This document shows, in pieces, positions 63,575 through 64,000 of a stretch of 64,000 bases of DNA. Source of the stretch: Albula goreensis (Eukaryota > Chordata > Actinopteri > Albuliformes > Albulidae). A program made the position numbers and the translations under genes. How positions within the stretch are numbered: the stretch's first letter is position 1; each line of letters begins with the position of its first letter. The notes beneath the pieces were generated by a model. It did not search any database and was not told the origin of the DNA. It saw nothing but the letters and a program-made list of their open reading frames with translations. The stretch lies in NCBI GenBank assembly GCA_022829145.1, contig CM040746.1:5573184-5637183 (forward strand). The letters run 5' to 3'.

Positions 63575-64000
63575 GAACAATCGTTTAATAGATTTTCAAA
63601 TAGCCCATAGCAAAAGTACAGTTAACACATAGCTACTGGTGCGTGCAGCACACGACATTAACCCAGAAATGCCTGCTGTCTCTGATGGACGATTTGACAG
63701 ACCTAAAGGCTACAGCCTCCCACAGCTGCTGGGAATCGCTGGCAACCTGACAAGGCAGTGACCACATCCTGCAGCATCTCAAAAGACAAATTCTGTAACC
63801 ACATAAAGGTCAGATTAATATATTTACAGCATGTAATACTGATTCCTTAGTAACTGTGGCAAAGCACAAAAGCTGTGTGTACACAAAGGGCTTGGGGTGC
63901 TTATGAATATTTTAACACTCAGCTTCCAGACACCCCAAGGAGGTGGAAATACCATGTTGCCATTTCTTGGTTGTCACTGTGACTCAGCTTGGTCAGTACA
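63575..64000. other. Intergenic sequence at the right end
   Basis: No exon or repeat was recognised. In human the next genes are RPL39 and UPF3B; neither is visible here. Confidence 0.4.

Overview
The window is nuclear DNA of a vertebrate, almost certainly a ray-finned (teleost) fish. Evidence: spliced genes with GT-AG introns, vertebrate protein families, many long TG/CA microsatellites and minisatellites, a terminal-inverted-repeat MITE, and no bacterial-type gene packing. The species cannot be named from the sequence. Five protein genes are supported. From UBE2A rightward the order and orientation (UBE2A +, NKRF -, SEPT6 -, SOWAHD +) is the arrangement known from human Xq24, so this is a conserved synteny block.

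Layout. 1-7.74 kb (+): the 3' exons of a sorting-nexin-like gene with a divergent PX domain and a C-terminal nexin domain; its 5' end lies left of the window. 8.6-14.6 kb (+): ube2a, six coding exons, intact, 152 aa. 14.6-19.2 kb: no supported gene. 19.2-25.7 kb (-): nkrf, with a small first coding exon, one very large coding exon and a likely non-coding 5' exon. 25.7-29.5 kb: largely non-coding, with a perfect RFX X-box and a short candidate exon or smORF. 30.4-58.0 kb (-): septin 6, ten coding exons if the inferred last exon is right, with introns full of minisatellites. 60.6-63.56 kb (+): sowahd, TATA box, non-coding exon 1 and a single coding exon. The remainder is intergenic.

The genes are not an operon or a pathway. 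UBE2A is the RAD6-type ubiquitin-conjugating enzyme, NKRF an RNA-binding nucleolar/transcription factor, SEPT6 a filament-forming GTP-binding protein, SOWAHD an ankyrin protein, and the nexin a membrane-associated protein.

The most notable signals are structural. (1) One-base and two-base frameshifts break the otherwise well-conserved nkrf and nexin reading frames. (2) Six 44-bp intronic units directly abut septin 6 exon 7; each carries a branch-point-like motif, a 3' splice site and a degenerate copy of exon 7 codons. (3) A stop codon is embedded in the septin 6 exon 9 splice donor, giving two C-termini. (4) A ~1-kb array of G-quadruplex motifs lies in the last septin 6 intron. I found no convincing previously undescribed multi-gene system.
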